DNA of 64,000 nt. It comes from Methanosarcina vacuolata Z-761 (lineage in GTDB: Archaea; Halobacteriota; Methanosarcinia; Methanosarcinales; Methanosarcinaceae). A program made the position numbers and the translations under genes. The stretch is taken from NCBI RefSeq assembly GCF_000969905.1, contig NZ_CP009520.1, positions 2,976,001-3,040,000 of the forward strand, given 5' to 3'. Positions 1 through 9,021 of this stretch are shown here, in pieces; the stretch's first letter is position 1, and every line of letters begins with the position of its first letter. Under the pieces are notes generated by a model. That model was given only the letters and a program-made list of their open reading frames with translations. It had not been told where the DNA came from and did no database searches.

Positions 1-289
1 TTCCGAGGACTGTAACCGTTCCCGGCGGAATTTCCGTAAGTCCTGCGTCCTGTATAAGAGCAGTAGGTAGCCCTTCCCGTCTTGCTTTTTCCTTAAGTTC
101 ATACAGGTCATTAAGGGTAGGGACTTTAAGGACAATTTTTTTCTGTCCGCCTTCTTTCCATTTTTCAAGGTCACTTTTGCTTGCCCATTCTGAAGCAGAA
201 ATGGCAGCATGAGCTACCTGCACTGCAAACTTGCCTTTGGAAAGCTTCAGGTCCTCCCGGGTAACTATACACTGTTTATATTCACTCAT
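1..289 (-). CDS. pth2: Peptidyl-tRNA hydrolase Pth2 (3' end outside window)
   Basis: Releases peptides from peptidyl-tRNA in the cytoplasm, recycling tRNA. The 96 visible residues begin [20 protein letters not shown] and continue with [15 protein letters not shown], the Lys-Gly-Lys plus AQxAHA-type core of the archaeal/eukaryotic Pth2 family, and end in a GTVTVLGIGP-like stretch. The family is about 115 residues, so only the last 20 or so are missing beyond base 1. The ATG at 287-289 opens the conserved N-terminus. Family identity is clear; only the C-terminus is unseen. Confidence 0.93.
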   Translation of the reverse strand, partial: MSEYKQCIVTREDLKLSKGKFAVQVAHAAISASEWASKSDLEKWKEGGQKKIVLKVPTLNDLYELKEKARREGLPTALIQDAGLTEIPPGTVTVLG

Positions 290-460
290 TTTTTGCCTCG
301 GGTTTATTGAAGGTCCGTCTGTTTCTTAAATGTTTTCAATGAGGGTATCCGGATCGGCTTTATATCTCGGTTTTGAGACTTATTCTTTGATCCTCTATAT
401 TGTGACCGAGCCGGGCCCGAAGTATTAAATCAAACAATTAAATCAAACAATTTTTAAAAA

Positions 461-504
461 TCTACGAAATTCAAATAGTTGTTCTACGAAATTCAAATAG
501 TTGT
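461..504. repeat. 22-bp direct repeat, two copies
   Basis: The unit tctacgaaattcaaatag plus ttgt occurs back to back at 461-482 and 483-504, between the divergent-side end of pth2 and the 3' end of the ATP-grasp gene. It is part of the same habit of short tandem duplications seen in most gaps of this window. No gene is visible between 290 and 539. Confidence 0.8.
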
Positions 505-539
505 ATTTGATATTATAGGCGGCATCATTTATAATTATT

Positions 540-1529
540 TCATAAAATTTTTTCGATGTATTCTATAATATACTCTGCCGGATTTATCCCCCATGCATCA
601 AAAATACCTTTTCCAGATGGTGTTCCATTGACTTCAAGAATTTTAGGGCCCCCCTCAGTTTGACCGGAATTAATATCAATTTCTTTACTAAGACTATCCT
701 CGGTCATACCTTCTATAATATCAACACCGGCAAAAGTTGTGCTCACTGCCAGGGCAGCCTTTTCAGCAATTTCTTTTTGTTCTTCCGTGAGTGTACACTG
801 GTCTGCACTTCCTCCCTGGCTCAGATTATTAACCCAGGAGCCGGATGCTGCTTTACGGTAAATTGCCCCAATAGCCTTACCGTCAACAACAAAGGCCCTG
901 ATATCTCTTCCCGGATTCTCTATGAACTCCTGTATATACAGCATACCTCTCTCTTGAAGCAGTTGAGTGAGAATTGGTTCCAGGGATGAAGATTCTACTT
1001 TTCTATCCGAAAACCGGACTTCGCCGTTCCTTACTCTTGCAATATCCTTTCCTTTATATCCAAAAACAGGCTTAATAACAGCGTCTCCAAATCTTGATAT
1101 TGCCCTCAGGGCTGCTTCCATATCCTGCACAGCTACGGTTTTTGGTACAGGCAGTCCGGCCTTTGCCAGAAGATAGGAAGCATGATATTTATTTGCAGCA
1201 TTCCGGATAGCTTCAGGGGAATTGACAACAGGGATTCCTTCGTCTCCCAGTTCACGAAGGATATCAAACCTGAAAGACACGCCTTCAAAAGCTCCTGCGC
1301 CCACATCTCTTACAATTATCGCGTCAAGGTCAGAAAGTTTTATATCTCCCACTTTGAAGGCCACAGTTGAGTTTTCAGCTTTCGATTCCCAAGCTGCCGA
1401 ATTCATGCTGACCTTTGCAGTTCTGAGATCCAGAACAAAAGGAGAAAAACCCTTTTTTCTCGCTGCGTCAGTAAGTGCCCTGGCTGTCCAATCTTCCGGG
1501 TCAGTGATGACAATTCCTATTTTTTTCAT
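540..1529 (-). CDS. mptN: RimK-family ATP-grasp ligase, probably tetrahydromethanopterin:glutamate ligase
   Basis: A 329-residue ATP-grasp enzyme of the RimK/CofF/MptN group, which joins glutamate to a carboxylate with ATP. The N-terminus [20 protein letters not shown] is a pre-ATP-grasp domain. The core shows [16 protein letters not shown] (ATP lysine and glycine-rich loop, about residue 150), [35 protein letters not shown] and the metal-binding end [20 protein letters not shown]. In Methanosarcina the expected member adds glutamate to tetrahydromethanopterin to make tetrahydrosarcinapterin. CofF (F420 gamma-glutamyl ligase) is the main alternative and cannot be excluded by eye. ATG start at 1527-1529. 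Confidence 0.75.
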   Translation of the reverse strand: MKKIGIVITDPEDWTARALTDAARKKGFSPFVLDLRTAKVSMNSAAWESKAENSTVAFKVGDIKLSDLDAIIVRDVGAGAFEGVSFRFDILRELGDEGIPVVNSPEAIRNAANKYHASYLLAKAGLPVPKTVAVQDMEAALRAISRFGDAVIKPVFGYKGKDIARVRNGEVRFSDRKVESSSLEPILTQLLQERGMLYIQEFIENPGRDIRAFVVDGKAIGAIYRKAASGSWVNNLSQGGSADQCTLTEEQKEIAEKAALAVSTTFAGVDIIEGMTEDSLSKEIDINSGQTEGGPKILEVNGTPSGKGIFDAWGINPAEYIIEYIEKIL

Positions 1530-1570
1530 AGATCATCATCGGGAGAATCCCAGATCAAGTTTACGATATG

Positions 1571-1762
1571 GAAGTACATGAGGTATGAAATACATGAGAT
1601 CTGAAATGTATGAGATCTGAAATACATGAGGTATGAAATACATGAGGTATGAAATACATGAGGTATGAAATGTATGAGATCTGAAATGTATGAGATCTGA
1701 AATGTATGAGATCTGAAATGTATGAGATCTGAAATGTATGAGATCTGAAATATATGAAATCT
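1571..1762. repeat. Tandem array, 16-bp unit, 12 copies
   Basis: Twelve consecutive 16-bp units of the form gaaatgtatgagatct, with a second variant gaaatacatgaggtat in the left half. The two variants alternate early and then the first takes over, indicating slippage expansion. It sits between the start of the ATP-grasp gene and the stop of iscU. An open frame crosses the array only because the unit lacks stop codons; its periodic peptide is not considered real. Confidence 0.92.
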
Positions 1763-1787
1763 GAACTTGTTTTCTATTTTATTTCTA

Positions 1788-2177
1788 TCAGGTCTGTTCA
1801 GGAAGGGCCTCAAGCCCCTGCTTTTTTCGGTATTCATTTATCGCACTGTGGATTGCTTCTCTGGAAAGAACCGAACACTCCAGCTTGCCCGGAGGCAGGC
1901 CTTCGAGAGCCTCAGCAACGGCCTCGTTTGTAAGCCCCCAGGCTTCTTTGAGGGTTTTGCCTTTAATCAATTCGGTTGCCATGCTGCTGGACGCAATTGC
2001 TGCTGCACACCCGAAAGTCTTAAACTTCGCATCTTCAACTCGGTCGTCCCGAATTTTCAGGAAAATCTTCATGTGGTCCCCATGTGGATTTCCAGCTTCT
2101 CCGATCCCGCCAGCGTCCTCAATTTCCCCTACGTTTCTTGGGTTCATGAAATGGTCCATGACCTTTTTATTGTACAC
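1788..2177 (-). CDS. iscU: IscU/NifU-type Fe-S cluster scaffold with altered first ligand
   Basis: A 129-residue IscU-type scaffold on which Fe-S clusters are assembled from sulfur supplied by IscS. It opens MYNKKVMDHFMNPRNVGE, typical of the family. Of the three conserved cysteines, the second (KTFGCAAAIASSS) and third (KLECSVLSREAI) are present. The first, normally in GNPxCGD, is absent: the sequence reads GNPHGDHM, one residue shorter with His in place. The residue before the third Cys is Glu, not the usual His. GTG start with GGGGGAG just upstream. It lies 39 bp downstream of iscS and is surely co-transcribed. It could be a specialised paralogue rather than the housekeeping scaffold. Confidence 0.92.
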   Translation of the reverse strand: MYNKKVMDHFMNPRNVGEIEDAGGIGEAGNPHGDHMKIFLKIRDDRVEDAKFKTFGCAAAIASSSMATELIKGKTLKEAWGLTNEAVAEALEGLPPGKLECSVLSREAIHSAINEYRKKQGLEALPEQT

Positions 2178-2216
2178 AAAACTCCCCCTGTTTTCATATT
2201 CCTGTACACTTGCGAT

Positions 2217-3407
2217 TTATTTTTTACACGCGTTTTCAGGTTTATAGAATGGAGACATAGCCCTGAGCTTTTCAACGGTCTCAGGCAGGACCTCAAGTAC
2301 ATAATCAATGTCTTCTTCGGAATTATCATCTCCAAGGGACAGGCGAAGGGAACCCTGGGCTATCTCCGGAGGCAGTCCTATTGCTCTGAGCACATGCGAA
2401 GGCTCAGGAGAACCTGAGGAACAGGCACTCCCTGTAGAACTGCAGATCCCCATCTCGTCAAGCATGAGAAGAAGAGATTCGCCTTCGATGTATTCAAAAC
2501 TGAAATTCAGATTGTCCGGAAGACGTTTTTCCGGATGTCCGTTAAGCCTGCAGTCCGAAATATTCAGGACTCCTGCAAGGAGGCGGTCTCTCAGTCTCTT
2601 CATTTTCTCATTATGCTTTTCTATATTTCCTGTTGCAAGTCCTATTGCTTTTCCCAATCCTACAATACCTGATACATTCTCGGTTCCTGCTCGCTTTTTG
2701 CGCTCCTGGCCGCCCCCGTGCATATAGTTGTCGATTTCTGTCCCTTCTCGCAAATAGAGCGCTCCTATTCCTTTGGGCCCATAGAACTTATGAGAAGAAA
2801 GAGAAAGCATGTCAACATTCTTTTCTTTCTTTTCCATCTCAAGGGGAATTTTACCAATTACCTGAACGGCATCAGTATGGAAAGGAATCTCATATTCTCT
2901 TGCGATCTCGCCTATCTTATGAATAGGCTCTATTGTCCCGATTTCATTATTCGCATACATCACCGAGATAAGGATAGTATCATCTCTAATTGCAGCTTCA
3001 ACCTCTGCAGGGTCTACAAGCCCACAACTGTCTACAGGCAGGTAAGTCACATCAAAGCCCTGAGTCTCCAGGTACTTACAGGGATAGAGCACTGCATGAT
3101 GTTCAATTGGTGTGGTAATGATATGTTTTCCTTTCTTTTTCCTGGCAAAAGCCGTTCCCTTGATAGCCCAGTTATCGGACTCGGTTCCTCCGGAGGTGAA
3201 ATATATTTCCTCAGGACTAGCTCCCAGAGCCCTTGCAAGCTGTTCACGGGCGGCCTCTATCGCCTCTCTACCTTCTCTCCCTATTGAATACAGGGAAGAA
3301 GGGTTTCCAAAATGTTCTTTTAAAAAAGGCAGCATAGCTTCAAACACTTCAGGCTTTGTGAAAGTGGTAGCTGCGTGGTCCATGTAGACAAAGCGCTTTT
3401 CTCCCAT
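2217..3407 (-). CDS. iscS: Cysteine desulfurase IscS/NifS
   Basis: A 396-residue PLP enzyme that takes sulfur from cysteine, forming an enzyme persulfide handed to IscU. Visible are MDHAATTFTKPEV, the TSGGTESDN PLP-phosphate region, IEHHAVL, the HTDAVQ aspartate, the PLP-lysine in LSSHKFYGPKGIGALY, and the catalytic loop SSTGSACSSGSPEPSHVL near residue 335. The length is normal. The start ATG is preceded by TAGGGGGGTTCTG, a strong ribosome site. It is the first gene of the iscS-iscU pair; a transcript would start in the 3.4-3.6 kb gap. Confidence 0.96.
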   Translation of the reverse strand: MGEKRFVYMDHAATTFTKPEVFEAMLPFLKEHFGNPSSLYSIGREGREAIEAAREQLARALGASPEEIYFTSGGTESDNWAIKGTAFARKKKGKHIITTPIEHHAVLYPCKYLETQGFDVTYLPVDSCGLVDPAEVEAAIRDDTILISVMYANNEIGTIEPIHKIGEIAREYEIPFHTDAVQVIGKIPLEMEKKEKNVDMLSLSSHKFYGPKGIGALYLREGTEIDNYMHGGGQERKKRAGTENVSGIVGLGKAIGLATGNIEKHNEKMKRLRDRLLAGVLNISDCRLNGHPEKRLPDNLNFSFEYIEGESLLLMLDEMGICSSTGSACSSGSPEPSHVLRAIGLPPEIAQGSLRLSLGDDNSEEDIDYVLEVLPETVEKLRAMSPFYKPENACKK

Positions 3408-4107
3408 CAGAACCCCCCTATGAAAATAGGGGTTTACGCAATATGAATTTATTGCATATTCCTCTTTCTGGAATTTTTTGCCAGATTAACGCAAGTATAC
3501 TTCACCCATAATGTCGAGATTGATATAATTACTATAACTTAGCTGCTGCCTGTTAAACTGAGTCCATTAATTGACATCCAACATAAGCTAACTGATAGAG
3601 TTAAACTGAAATATCTATTTAACAGCGTCTAATAGCGTCTAATAGTTGTCTAATATCTGCCGTGAGTGCCTATCAGATAAGACCTGCTGCTGCTTTCGAA
3701 TTTACTTTGATTTTCATTTTACAGTATACCTTTGAGGAAGTACGACCTCAACAAAAGGCAGCCTTTTACCCCTTAATCATATAAAAAATAATTCATTTTG
3801 AGCCAAAACTTATATCCTATCAGGAATAATATATTTGGTAGCTTGTTGTAGTATTTTGCAGCGAGGTCGGACAGGTATGATTTTTAAGCAATACAATCTT
3901 TTAGCTTAAAACGCCTTTATCTGAGGTCCTGTTCGGGGGAATTGATACGTTGTCAGTTAAAGGTCAAAAACGGCTTTTAAATGGAACTCAAGGTTGGGAT
4001 CAGTAAGTTTTTCTGTACTGCTGGATATTCTTTCAGGTTCTTTGTGTACTGTCAGAATATCTTTTCGATTCCAGGGCTTTTGACCGCCTGATCTTGCAGT
4101 TTTAAAA
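3408..4107. other. Intergenic gap, promoter side of iscS and of the zinc-ribbon pair
   Basis: No convincing gene. The gap is AT-rich with a run of near-repeats (gcgtctaatag, about 3625-3650). A GGGGGAATTGATACG ribosome-like site at about 3935-3950 leads only into frames of 12-18 codons. The gap separates divergent transcription units, so it should hold the promoters of iscS (minus) and the zinc-ribbon pair (plus). Confidence 0.5.
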
Positions 4108-4272
4108 ATGGAAATCCAAGGGGGATTAGTTACGAATCGGCTAAAAATATGTCCAAAGTGCCATGCCAGATTAAAAGTGAGCTCAGATGGAAAGATAGAA
4201 TACTGTAGTGTTTGTAAGTACTGGACAAAAGTGGGTACCGCAAGGCTCGATTCTATCATGATTTACGGGTGA
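4108..4272 (+). CDS. Zinc-ribbon microprotein A1
   Basis: A 54-residue protein with two CxxC knuckles: KICPKCHARLKV and, 14 residues on, IEYCSVCKYWTK, followed by TARLDSIMIYG. Four cysteines at this spacing predict one zinc ribbon. It is clearly paralogous to the 46-residue protein at 62313-62453 (shared CPxCH, YCxVCxYWT, TARL). Start is uncertain: the ATG at 4108 has no ribosome site, whereas AAGGGGG lies 7 bases before an in-frame ACG at 4132 that aligns with the Met of the paralogue. The next gene begins 9 bases after the stop, so the two are an operon. Function unknown; small zinc ribbons often bind nucleic acid or partner proteins. Confidence 0.75.
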   Translation: MEIQGGLVTNRLKICPKCHARLKVSSDGKIEYCSVCKYWTKVGTARLDSIMIYG

Positions 4273-4281
4273 GGACCCTGC

Positions 4282-4512
4282 ATGAAAAATGAAGATATTT
4301 CTATGTTTTGCAGCGTATGCCAGACAATGTTAAAACGTCAAGTCCTGGGTCCTAATGTCTTCTATTATTGTCGAAACTGTGGAAGTATGATTTCGGAAGC
4401 ATACTTATCAGGGGGAGTAAATATCTTCCACACTCAAAAACCGACATCTATAGACCCGACATCTTCGCCTTCAAACCCCATGAAGACGCCTGAAACTGTA
4501 ATAGAGACTTAA
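4282..4512 (+). CDS. Zinc-ribbon microprotein B1
   Basis: A 76-residue protein with a single zinc ribbon, MFCSVCQTMLKRQVLGPNV then FYYCRNCGSMISE, and a Pro/Ser/Thr-rich tail of about 35 residues that looks disordered. It matches the 54-residue protein at 62461-62625 over the ribbon (QVxGxNVFYYCxxCG). The second gene of a two-gene operon with the A1 ribbon upstream. Function unknown. The repeated pairing at two loci suggests that A and B act together. Confidence 0.78.
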   Translation: MKNEDISMFCSVCQTMLKRQVLGPNVFYYCRNCGSMISEAYLSGGVNIFHTQKPTSIDPTSSPSNPMKTPETVIET

Positions 4513-4554
4513 ATTGAAAAAAGGAGTTTAGTTTTTGTAAAACTGGAAAAATTA

Positions 4555-4605
4555 GCTTCTTAGGAGCTTTAATAGCTCTCAAGTTCTCTTTTCTAATTTT
4601 TAGTT
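4555..4605 (+). terminator. Possible terminator after zinc-ribbon pair 1
   Basis: A short hairpin, GAGCT (4564-4568) and AGCTC (4574-4578) with a TTAAT loop, is followed by pyrimidine-rich DNA and a run of T. It lies about 50 bases after the stop of B1. The stem is short, so this is tentative. Confidence 0.4.
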
Positions 4606-4798
4606 ATTATTAAGAATTTTTATCAGATCAAAAATTTTTCATTTCTTTTTATATTGATTATTGGTTTTTGAACAGCTTTACACATTTTATTCTGAAAAAA
4701 ATCATCAATCTTCCTTGACTGAAAATTTCATATGTATCTGTTTTCAGCACTTCTTACCAGAACAAACGATTATAGAAATAAAAAAAAGTTAAGTTAAG

Positions 4799-4932
4799 AT
4801 GCACATTTCAAACCCTGGCACTCTTGTGCCACTATGCTATACTAAAATGTTATTTTGTTGATATAAGGTCAATAAAATATCCAATAATCAAACATTATTT
4901 TCCTATATTGGCAGGGGTTCGAAATGTGCATT
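4799..4932. repeat. Inverted-repeat element with inner hairpin (MITE or structured RNA)
   Basis: Left arm atgcacatttcaaaccctgg (4799-4818) pairs with right arm ggcaggggttcgaaatgtgc plus at (4910-4931), 19 of about 21 positions. The arms enclose about 90 bp that contain a perfect small hairpin TGGCAC-TCTT-GTGCCA. The arms are flanked by a direct TAAG on both sides, as a 4-bp target duplication would be. It lies between two convergent genes, so an element, an RNA or a bidirectional terminator are all possible. Confidence 0.6.
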
Positions 4933-4988
4933 AAGAAGATTGTTTAAGGAGATTAATTCCGATAAAACCAGTTCTAAAGCGGCTTTTT

Positions 4989-6038
4989 TCAATGTCCTGC
5001 TTTGAGCAGTTTGCAAACGTTTTCTACTTCGGACCTGAACTCGTCCTGAGATATTCCATAAAGGCCTGCAAGATACATTGCTCCACCAGCCCCTGCGCCC
5101 TCCTTGATCGTACCAGTCTCATACCTGTGAAGCCCTTTGAGTTCGGATTTTCCAAAACCAGGGTCTGCAACGTAGACTGCGGGTACACCAAGGACTCTGG
5201 TAAGTTCAGTAAAGTTTGCGGATTTATCTTCCACAACATACCGGGTAGTGGCAATTGCCAGCTTTTCCGTATTGAAACCCAGGTGTTTTATCAGTGCATA
5301 TACTGCTACCATCTGAGTACCTCCGGCAAGCACAACACTCACGTCAGTGCCCTGGAAACCTGCAACCAGACCTATAACAGCCGGCATCATCGGGTCTCCC
5401 ATGCAGGAAATAGCTTTCATGGGATCGTCTTTCAGGCAGCCAAAAGTCAGACCTGATGCTTTCAAGCCTTCTTCAATGACCTGTTTCTTCAGGTCAAGGG
5501 GATTTTCATCAGCACTGCTGCTGACATTCCCGTTGTATCCCAGCGCCATTAAAACCCCCATTGCAGTTGTTGTGCCGCCTGGAATGCTTTCTCCAATAAC
5601 TACATGGTCCACCTGGTTTCTGAGTCTTCTGCCCAGGAACTTTGCCCGCTCATAGATCCCCTGTACATCGTTGACTGCAACTGGTTCCCGGATATCTTCT
5701 CCGGGCTTTGCCTTGAGGTCAATGCATGGGACTTCCGGGGTTACAATAAGGCCGGAATTAATGAAATGGTAGGGAGCGTCCGTAAGTTTCAACGCCGAAC
5801 GGGTCATAATTGCAGGAGTCGGAGTGTCATAAGGAGGAGTCATAGGGAGAACAGGTACACTGATAATATTTCCTGTTTCCATGAGTTCCGCATCCCCTGC
5901 AGGTGTATAGTCTGTAAGTTCAGCCGTTTTTCCTGCAGCTGAAAGCTTGGGAATATGTGCAGTTTTGGTATTGGAAAGCACACATAAAAACATCGGTCTT
6001 CTGGGTTTTCTGGTCACTTCCGGTTCGATCCAGGCCAT
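4989..6038 (-). CDS. cobT: Archaeal CobT, nicotinate-nucleotide:lower-ligand phosphoribosyltransferase
   Basis: A 349-residue member of the archaeal CobT family (formerly UPF0284), which activates the lower-ligand base of cobamides (corrinoids) by forming the alpha-ribotide. Seen are [20 protein letters not shown] near the start, [61 protein letters not shown] and [13 protein letters not shown]. The family typically has about 350 residues. Corrinoids are needed by methyltransferases of methanogenesis, so it is a core gene. It is monocistronic here, with repeats upstream. Confidence 0.9.
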   Translation of the reverse strand: MAWIEPEVTRKPRRPMFLCVLSNTKTAHIPKLSAAGKTAELTDYTPAGDAELMETGNIISVPVLPMTPPYDTPTPAIMTRSALKLTDAPYHFINSGLIVTPEVPCIDLKAKPGEDIREPVAVNDVQGIYERAKFLGRRLRNQVDHVVIGESIPGGTTTAMGVLMALGYNGNVSSSADENPLDLKKQVIEEGLKASGLTFGCLKDDPMKAISCMGDPMMPAVIGLVAGFQGTDVSVVLAGGTQMVAVYALIKHLGFNTEKLAIATTRYVVEDKSANFTELTRVLGVPAVYVADPGFGKSELKGLHRYETGTIKEGAGAGGAMYLAGLYGISQDEFRSEVENVCKLLKAGH

Positions 6039-6092
6039 ATCATATCTCCTTTATGAATAGAATCAACTTACTCACTCACAAACTGTTGACCC

Positions 6093-6420
6093 GCAACCGT
6101 TGCGCCGGTTGATCACGCCGGATAGGGTTTGGGGATAAGGTTCTCAAACTCAAACTTTTTCCGGGTTTTCGGTCAAGCCTTTTTTGAAAAGGGTTGTGCC
6201 ACAACCGTTGCGCCGGTTGATCACGCCGGATAGGGTTTGGGGATAAGGTTCTCAAACTCAAATGGTCAGGGTTTTTGGTCAAGCCTTTTCAAAAAACTGC
6301 TTTCCCGAAATCGTTGCGCCGGTTGATCATGCCGATAGGGTTTGGGGATAAGTTCATCAAATTCGAACTTTGCTTCGTTTTTGGGGTTTTCGCACAAACT
6401 TTTTTTGAAAAGGCTTGCGG
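6093..6420. repeat. 109-bp repeat family, array A (three copies)
   Basis: Three head-to-tail copies begin near 6093, 6202 and 6311. Each contains CAACCGTTGCGCCGGTTGAT, then cacgccggatagggtttggg, gataaggttctcaaactc, and a poly-T/poly-A inverted stretch (ggtcaagccttttttgaaaa). The first motif can fold as CAACCG/CGGTTG. The same family is found in inverse orientation at 32705-33066. The third copy is the most diverged. It lies upstream of cobT. Confidence 0.9.
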
Positions 6421-6730
6421 AGGAACAGCTTTTAAGAAAGGTTGATTCTTTCTGAAATCCAATGAGAATTCTTCAACTTACTATTTAATATTTATCTATA
6501 AGCAAATATAATTTAATATTACTCAAGTTAAGTTTACTTTATTTCTCGCTCTTTTCGGGCTCAGCCGCTCAATATTAACTGAGCGTTTGTTAAAAATCAG
6601 TTGAGTACGTTTTTATATATAACTATTCCTGATAGTTTGTTTTCAGGTTCAGGTTGTAAAGACTCAACTAATAACATGCATAAAATAAAAAGAAAAAGAT
6701 GAAAGCCGGAGCAGATACTTAATAATTGGC

Positions 6731-6838
6731 TTTCCAATTGTGCTACGCCGGCTTTTCAATTGTGCCAGATCGACTTTTCAATTGTGCCAGTCGACTTTTC
6801 AATTGTGCCAGATCGACTGTTCAATTGTACCAGAGCAG
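6731..6838. repeat. Tandem array, 21-22-bp unit, five copies
   Basis: Five copies of ttttcaattgtgccagatcg plus ac, ending 10 bp before the stop codon of proS, so it lies in the 3' flank of that gene. Each unit carries the palindrome CAATTG. No gene is seen between 6430 and 6848. Confidence 0.88.
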
Positions 6839-6848
6839 TTTTCTTGTT

Positions 6849-8291
6849 TTAATATGTTCTTGCCACGTAAACACGGGTTTCGGTTTCTTCTCCGCATATA
6901 GGGCACTTTTCTTTTTTGTCTCTTTTTTGCTCCAGAGGGATTCCAAGAATTCCTGCACCGATTACGTCTTCCATAGCAAGTCCGCATTCTCTCTTTCCGC
7001 ACCAGGGAATTGTGGCAACACCAATCTGGATTTTTTCTTTTACTTCTTCAAGTTCGGCGCAGTCAAATATGCGGTTTTCAAGTTCGACTTTCGCTTTTTG
7101 ATACAGACTTTCGTGGATTGCCTCAAACTTTGAACTCACGCCAGCTTCGATTTCAGAGAGCGGGATCTGTTCTTTTTCTCCGGAATCTCTTCTTACAGCT
7201 ACAGCGACATTATTCTGAAGGTCTCTGGGACCGATTTCGAGCCTGAGAGGTACGCCTTTCATTTCCCACTTGTAGTACTTTGCTCCGGGACGAAGGTCAC
7301 TTGCATCGATTTCGACTCTGACCCCGGCTTTAGTCAGGCGTTCCTTTACATCCTTGCAGGCTGCAAGTACCTCTTCAGCTCCCTTCTTGAAGATAATAGG
7401 GATAATTACAACCTGTACAGGCGCGATCTCAGGGGGCAAAACCAGCCCTTTGTCATCTCCGTGGATGGAAATCGTAGCTGCAATCGACCTTTCGGAAATC
7501 CCGTAACAGGTCTGATAGGCATAACGCTGTTCGCCATCAGGAGCTTCGTACTTAATATCAAAGGTCTTTGCAAAGTTATCTCCCAAATGGTGGACTGTAC
7601 CAATCTGAAGGGTCTTTCCGTCAGGCATAACTGCATCAAGAGCATCGGTGTAATCTGCGCCCGGAAATTTATCCCAATCAGGTCTCCTTGAGCGAAGCAC
7701 AGGAACTCCAAGCCTGCGGTATATTTCAGTATAGAGCCCAATAGCTTCCTTAACCTGAGCTTCTGCATCTTCCCAGGTAGCATGGACTGTATGAGCCTCT
7801 TTAAAGGAAGTAATCTCTCTAAGCCTTATCAAGGGACGTGTATGTTTTGTCTCATAGCGGAAAGTATTGACTATCTGATAAATTTTAACAGGGAAATCAG
7901 CATGTGACCTGACCCACATTTTGTACATTGGATAAATGGCAGTCTCACTTGTTGGGCGAAGGGCCAGAGGGATATCAAGGGGATCTCTTCCGCCGTGGGT
8001 TACCCAGTATACCTCGTCTTCAAAACCTTTAATATGTTCGGCTTCCTTCATGAACTCATTTTCAGGGATAAGTAGAGGGAAGAGAGCTTCCTGGTGTCCA
8101 CTGTTGTCAAGAATTTCTCTGATGATATTATAGGTATTTCTTCGGATTGCAAAGCCGAAAGGGTACCAGACATATAATCCTTTTACAGGATAGCGGACAT
8201 CCATTATTTCGGCCATCCAAAGGAGTTCGTTATACCATTCGCTGAATTCCTCTTTTGGAGGGAGTGCTGCTTCTTTTTCACTTTCTGCCAT
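6849..8291 (-). CDS. proS: Prolyl-tRNA synthetase, archaeal/eukaryotic type
   Basis: A 480-residue class II synthetase that charges tRNA-Pro. Motif 1 lies in [17 protein letters not shown]; the motif 2 region includes [18 protein letters not shown] and [20 protein letters not shown]; motif 3 includes [21 protein letters not shown]. The anticodon-binding domain starts at [13 protein letters not shown]. The C-terminal zinc-binding domain has WCGKRECG and [18 protein letters not shown], ending in Tyr as in archaeal ProRS. ATG start; length normal. A 22-bp repeat array follows the stop codon. Confidence 0.97.
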   Translation of the reverse strand: MAESEKEAALPPKEEFSEWYNELLWMAEIMDVRYPVKGLYVWYPFGFAIRRNTYNIIREILDNSGHQEALFPLLIPENEFMKEAEHIKGFEDEVYWVTHGGRDPLDIPLALRPTSETAIYPMYKMWVRSHADFPVKIYQIVNTFRYETKHTRPLIRLREITSFKEAHTVHATWEDAEAQVKEAIGLYTEIYRRLGVPVLRSRRPDWDKFPGADYTDALDAVMPDGKTLQIGTVHHLGDNFAKTFDIKYEAPDGEQRYAYQTCYGISERSIAATISIHGDDKGLVLPPEIAPVQVVIIPIIFKKGAEEVLAACKDVKERLTKAGVRVEIDASDLRPGAKYYKWEMKGVPLRLEIGPRDLQNNVAVAVRRDSGEKEQIPLSEIEAGVSSKFEAIHESLYQKAKVELENRIFDCAELEEVKEKIQIGVATIPWCGKRECGLAMEDVIGAGILGIPLEQKRDKKEKCPICGEETETRVYVARTY

Positions 8292-8401
8292 ACCTTCACC
8301 GTATTATAGCAATCTGAAATAACTCTTAAATTCTTAAATTCATTGAACAAACTTTCAAATTGACCAACCTGGTTACTAAACTAATTTGGCAAGTGTTTAA
8401 A

Positions 8402-8655
8402 TTGACCAGGTAGATATTAATTTGATCAATAGATGTAAATCGATCAAATAAATTGCTAAATTGACCAAATAGACGTTAATTTGATCAATACAGGTAAATC
8501 GATCAAATAAATTGTTAAATTGACCAAATAGGCGTTAATTTGATCAATAGATGTAAATCGATCAAATAAATTGTTAAATTGACCAAATAGACGTTAATTT
8601 GATCAATAGATGTAAATCGATCAAATAAATTGTTAAATTGACCAAATAAATTTTT
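8402..8655. repeat. Tandem array, 59-bp unit, about 4.3 copies
   Basis: Copies begin at 8402, 8461, 8520, 8579 and a partial at 8638. Each unit reads ttgaccaaatagacgttaat, ttgatcaatagatgtaaatc, gatcaaataaattgttaaa. TTGATCAA and TCGATCAA lie inside each unit and can pair. It sits directly upstream of proS, between it and the ZPR1 operon, so it could be within the proS leader or promoter. No gene is visible from 8656 to 9021. Confidence 0.92.
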
Positions 8656-9021
8656 AGGTAGTGGGTTTGAATCATTGAAAACCGAAAGCGCAAGAATCTC
8701 TCAATATATTCATTAAATACGTGAGATGTACTCGCTTTTTCGGAATTGATCAATAACTCAGGGACACGACCAATTTTTAAACTTGTCTGGTTTTCTTTCC
8801 CTCCGGAAATTCTAAAGGAAGATCTCTGGGCAGCCACCTTTTGAGTGGGTGACATTTTGAGAGATGGAACCTTGAGACTGTGGCATCCTGAGGTGAAATT
8901 ACATTCATAACCATCAGTATGCCTGCCTTTATGAAATAGAAGTTAATAACTATATTGGAAGTATGCCCTTTGGAAGTATGCCCTCGGAACTTGTCAGGCT
9001 GTGAAAAACCGGAAAAAAGAA

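Noticed and set aside
1526-1837. 103-residue minus-strand frame across the 16-bp array
   Set aside because: The peptide is a read-through of the tandem repeat with no ribosome site and overlaps iscU.
3957-4259. 100-residue minus-strand frame
   Set aside because: It is antisense to the zinc-ribbon gene A1, has no ribosome site and no family-like features, whereas the plus strand encodes two CxxC knuckles with a paralogue.
4910-4932. tRNA T-arm-like ggttcgaa sequence
   Set aside because: No acceptor, D-arm or anticodon arm could be fitted around it; it is the right arm of an inverted repeat.
8574-8855. 93-residue minus-strand frame
   Set aside because: Its C-terminal third runs into the 59-bp repeat and no ribosome site precedes its ATG; no recognisable motif.
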